This document shows positions 4,225-5,353 of a DNA stretch of 5,353 nt, piece by piece. The stretch spans positions 1 to 5,353 of the forward strand of contig JAFADT010000830.1 in the NCBI GenBank assembly GCA_023424585.1, written 5' to 3'. How positions within the stretch are numbered: the first letter of the stretch is position 1; every line of letters starts with the position of its first letter. A program made the position numbers and the translations under genes. The DNA is from Pseudomonadota bacterium. GTDB lineage: Bacteria; Myxococcota; Myxococcia; Myxococcales; Myxococcaceae. The notes below the pieces were generated by a model. It was not told the DNA's origin, made no database searches, and saw nothing but the letters and a program-made list of their open reading frames with translations.

Positions 4225-5353
4225 ATGCCCTTGCTCGAAGTCCGGCGCGCGTTGCGCTCGATGGCCCGGGAGAAGCTCTTCACCGCGGTCGTCGTGGCGA
4301 CGCTCGCGCTCACCATCGGCGCGACCACGGCGGTCTTCAGCGTCGTGTATCCGGTGCTCTGGCAGCCCCTGCCGTACCCGGAGGCGGAGCAGCTGGTGCG
4401 CCTCTTCCAGGCGACGACGCCGGGGGCGGGGGCGGGCCCCCACAAGGACCGCACCCGGGTGAGCGCTCCGGTGTGGCGCGCGTGGCGGGAGGGGACCCGG
4501 AGCTTCTCCGACATCGAAGGCGTCCGCGTGGAGAAGCAGCTCCTGGGCGGAGCGGGGCTGGAGGGCCGGCTGAGCGTGGGCCGGGGCTCCGCCGGGCTGA
4601 TGTCCATGCTGGGGGTCCGGCCCGCGCTGGGGAGGTTCTGGGAGCCGGAGGAGGAGGTCCCCGGCCGCGACCACGCGGTCGTGCTGACGCACGCGCTGTG
4701 GCGGCGCCTGTACGGCGCGGACCCCGCCGCGCTGGGCCAGCACCTCCTGCTGGACGACGTGCCCCACGTCATCGTGGGCGTGCTGCCGGAGTCCTTCCAC
4801 TTCGAGCCGGAGGTGGAGGCGTGGAAGCCCCTCGCGCTGGAGGCCTCCCGGGACAGGGGAAACGTGCTGCGCGTCGTGGGACGGCTGCGCCCGGGCGTGT
4901 CCGTGGAGCAGGCCCGCGCGGAGCTGCTCCCGCGCACGCTGGAGGCCGGCGCCGTCCCGGGCGAGCCCCGGGTGGGCGTGCTGGTGGAGCCCCTCCATGC
5001 GTACCTCGTCGAGCAGTCCCGCTCCCAGCTCCAGGTCGTGACGGGCGTCGCGGTGCTGCTGTTGCTGCTGGGGTGCGCGAACCTCACGAACCTGCTGCTC
5101 GCGCGGGGCAGCGCGCGGATGCATGAGCTGGCGGTGCGCATCGCGCTGGGCGCGACCCGGTGGCAGCTGGTCCGGCAGGTGTTCGTGGAGAGCGGGGTCC
5201 GGGCCCTGTTCGGCGGCGTGGGCGGGCTGCTGCTCGCGCTCTGGGGGCAGGGGCTGCTCCAGACCTTCGTCCCGGCCTCGCTGGAGTCAGGGCCGGGGCT
5301 CGAGCCCTTCATGCTCGGCCTCACAGCGAGCGTGTCCCTGGTGACGGCGGTGC
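4225..5353 (+). CDS. MacB/FtsX-like ABC permease of the orphan (ADOP) type, N-terminal part
   Basis: The first 376 codons of a permease that continues past the right edge; no stop occurs in the frame. Layout: a short cytoplasmic N-terminus (LLEVRRALRSMAREKLF), a first transmembrane helix at about 19-43 (containing LALTIGATTAVFSVV) and the QPLPYP motif (47-52) typical of these permeases. A MacB-type periplasmic domain spans about 53-265, with the familiar LGVRPALGRFW (129-139), VVLTHALWRRLYGADP (152-167) and VIVGVLPESFHF (182-193). Transmembrane helix 2 is at about 270-293, a cytoplasmic ELAVRIALGATRWQLVRQ segment (301-318) precedes helix 3 at about 322-345, and helix 4 begins near 364. In family members the half would be repeated to give about 800 residues; only the first half is visible. 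Such proteins belong to the class of lipoprotein, antibiotic or peptide exporters, but the substrate is unknown and no ATPase gene precedes it. The ATG at 4225 has only a weak AGG upstream; it is chosen because the family N-terminus begins there. Confidence 0.9.
   Translation, partial: MPLLEVRRALRSMAREKLFTAVVVATLALTIGATTAVFSVVYPVLWQPLPYPEAEQLVRLFQATTPGAGAGPHKDRTRVSAPVWRAWREGTRSFSDIEGVRVEKQLLGGAGLEGRLSVGRGSAGLMSMLGVRPALGRFWEPEEEVPGRDHAVVLTHALWRRLYGADPAALGQHLLLDDVPHVIVGVLPESFHFEPEVEAWKPLALEASRDRGNVLRVVGRLRPGVSVEQARAELLPRTLEAGAVPGEPRVGVLVEPLHAYLVEQSRSQLQVVTGVAVLLLLLGCANLTNLLLARGSARMHELAVRIALGATRWQLVRQVFVESGVRALFGGVGGLLLALWGQGLLQTFVPASLESGPGLEPFMLGLTASVSLVTAV

Noticed and set aside
4077..5324. 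A 415-codon open frame on the minus strand opposite the permease
   Set aside because: Ser/Arg/Thr/Pro-rich translation without recognisable domains, antisense to a clearly recognised permease.

Overview
This is a very GC-rich window with dense coding, strong G/C preference at third codon positions and long open antisense frames. Together with the gene content (an orphan MacB-like permease, a hemerythrin-domain protein and an apparent sigma-54 promoter) it suggests a chromosomal segment of a myxobacterium of the Myxococcus/Corallococcus type. That assignment rests on composition and general resemblance; there is no rRNA or other phylogenetic marker.

Layout: the left fifth is read on the minus strand. 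It holds the N-terminal part of a small, probably coiled-coil protein cut by the window edge (1-212), preceded on that strand by a hemerythrin HHE-domain protein (393-902). A divergent intergenic region (903-1064) with nested inverted repeats separates these from four co-directional plus-strand genes. These are a lysophospholipid/diacylglycerol acyltransferase-family protein (1065-1787), an alpha/beta hydrolase overlapping it by 8 bp (1780-2658), a monofunctional proline dehydrogenase (2696-3634), and a small membrane protein starting 3 bp after it (3638-4141). The spacing fits one transcription unit. The right end holds the first 376 residues of an ABC-transporter permease of the MacB/FtsX-like orphan permease type (4225 to the window end).

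How the genes may work together: the acyltransferase and hydrolase are translationally coupled. They carry the same two domain types that plant phytyl ester synthases combine in one polypeptide, so a two-protein ester-forming or acyl-transfer module is a reasonable hypothesis. Proline dehydrogenase would feed electrons from proline into the quinone pool at the membrane; no P5C dehydrogenase is visible beside it.

The most notable non-coding signal lies before the permease. A near-consensus sigma-54 (-24/-12) element sits at 4173-4188, with the predicted start of transcription about 26 bp before the permease ATG. Upstream, at about -104 to -74, is a 31-bp inverted repeat (12-bp arms, 11 matching) buried in the 3' end of the previous coding region. 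This layout is what an enhancer-binding-protein-controlled promoter would look like. I see no RNA gene, CRISPR array, insertion sequence or clear Rho-independent terminator.
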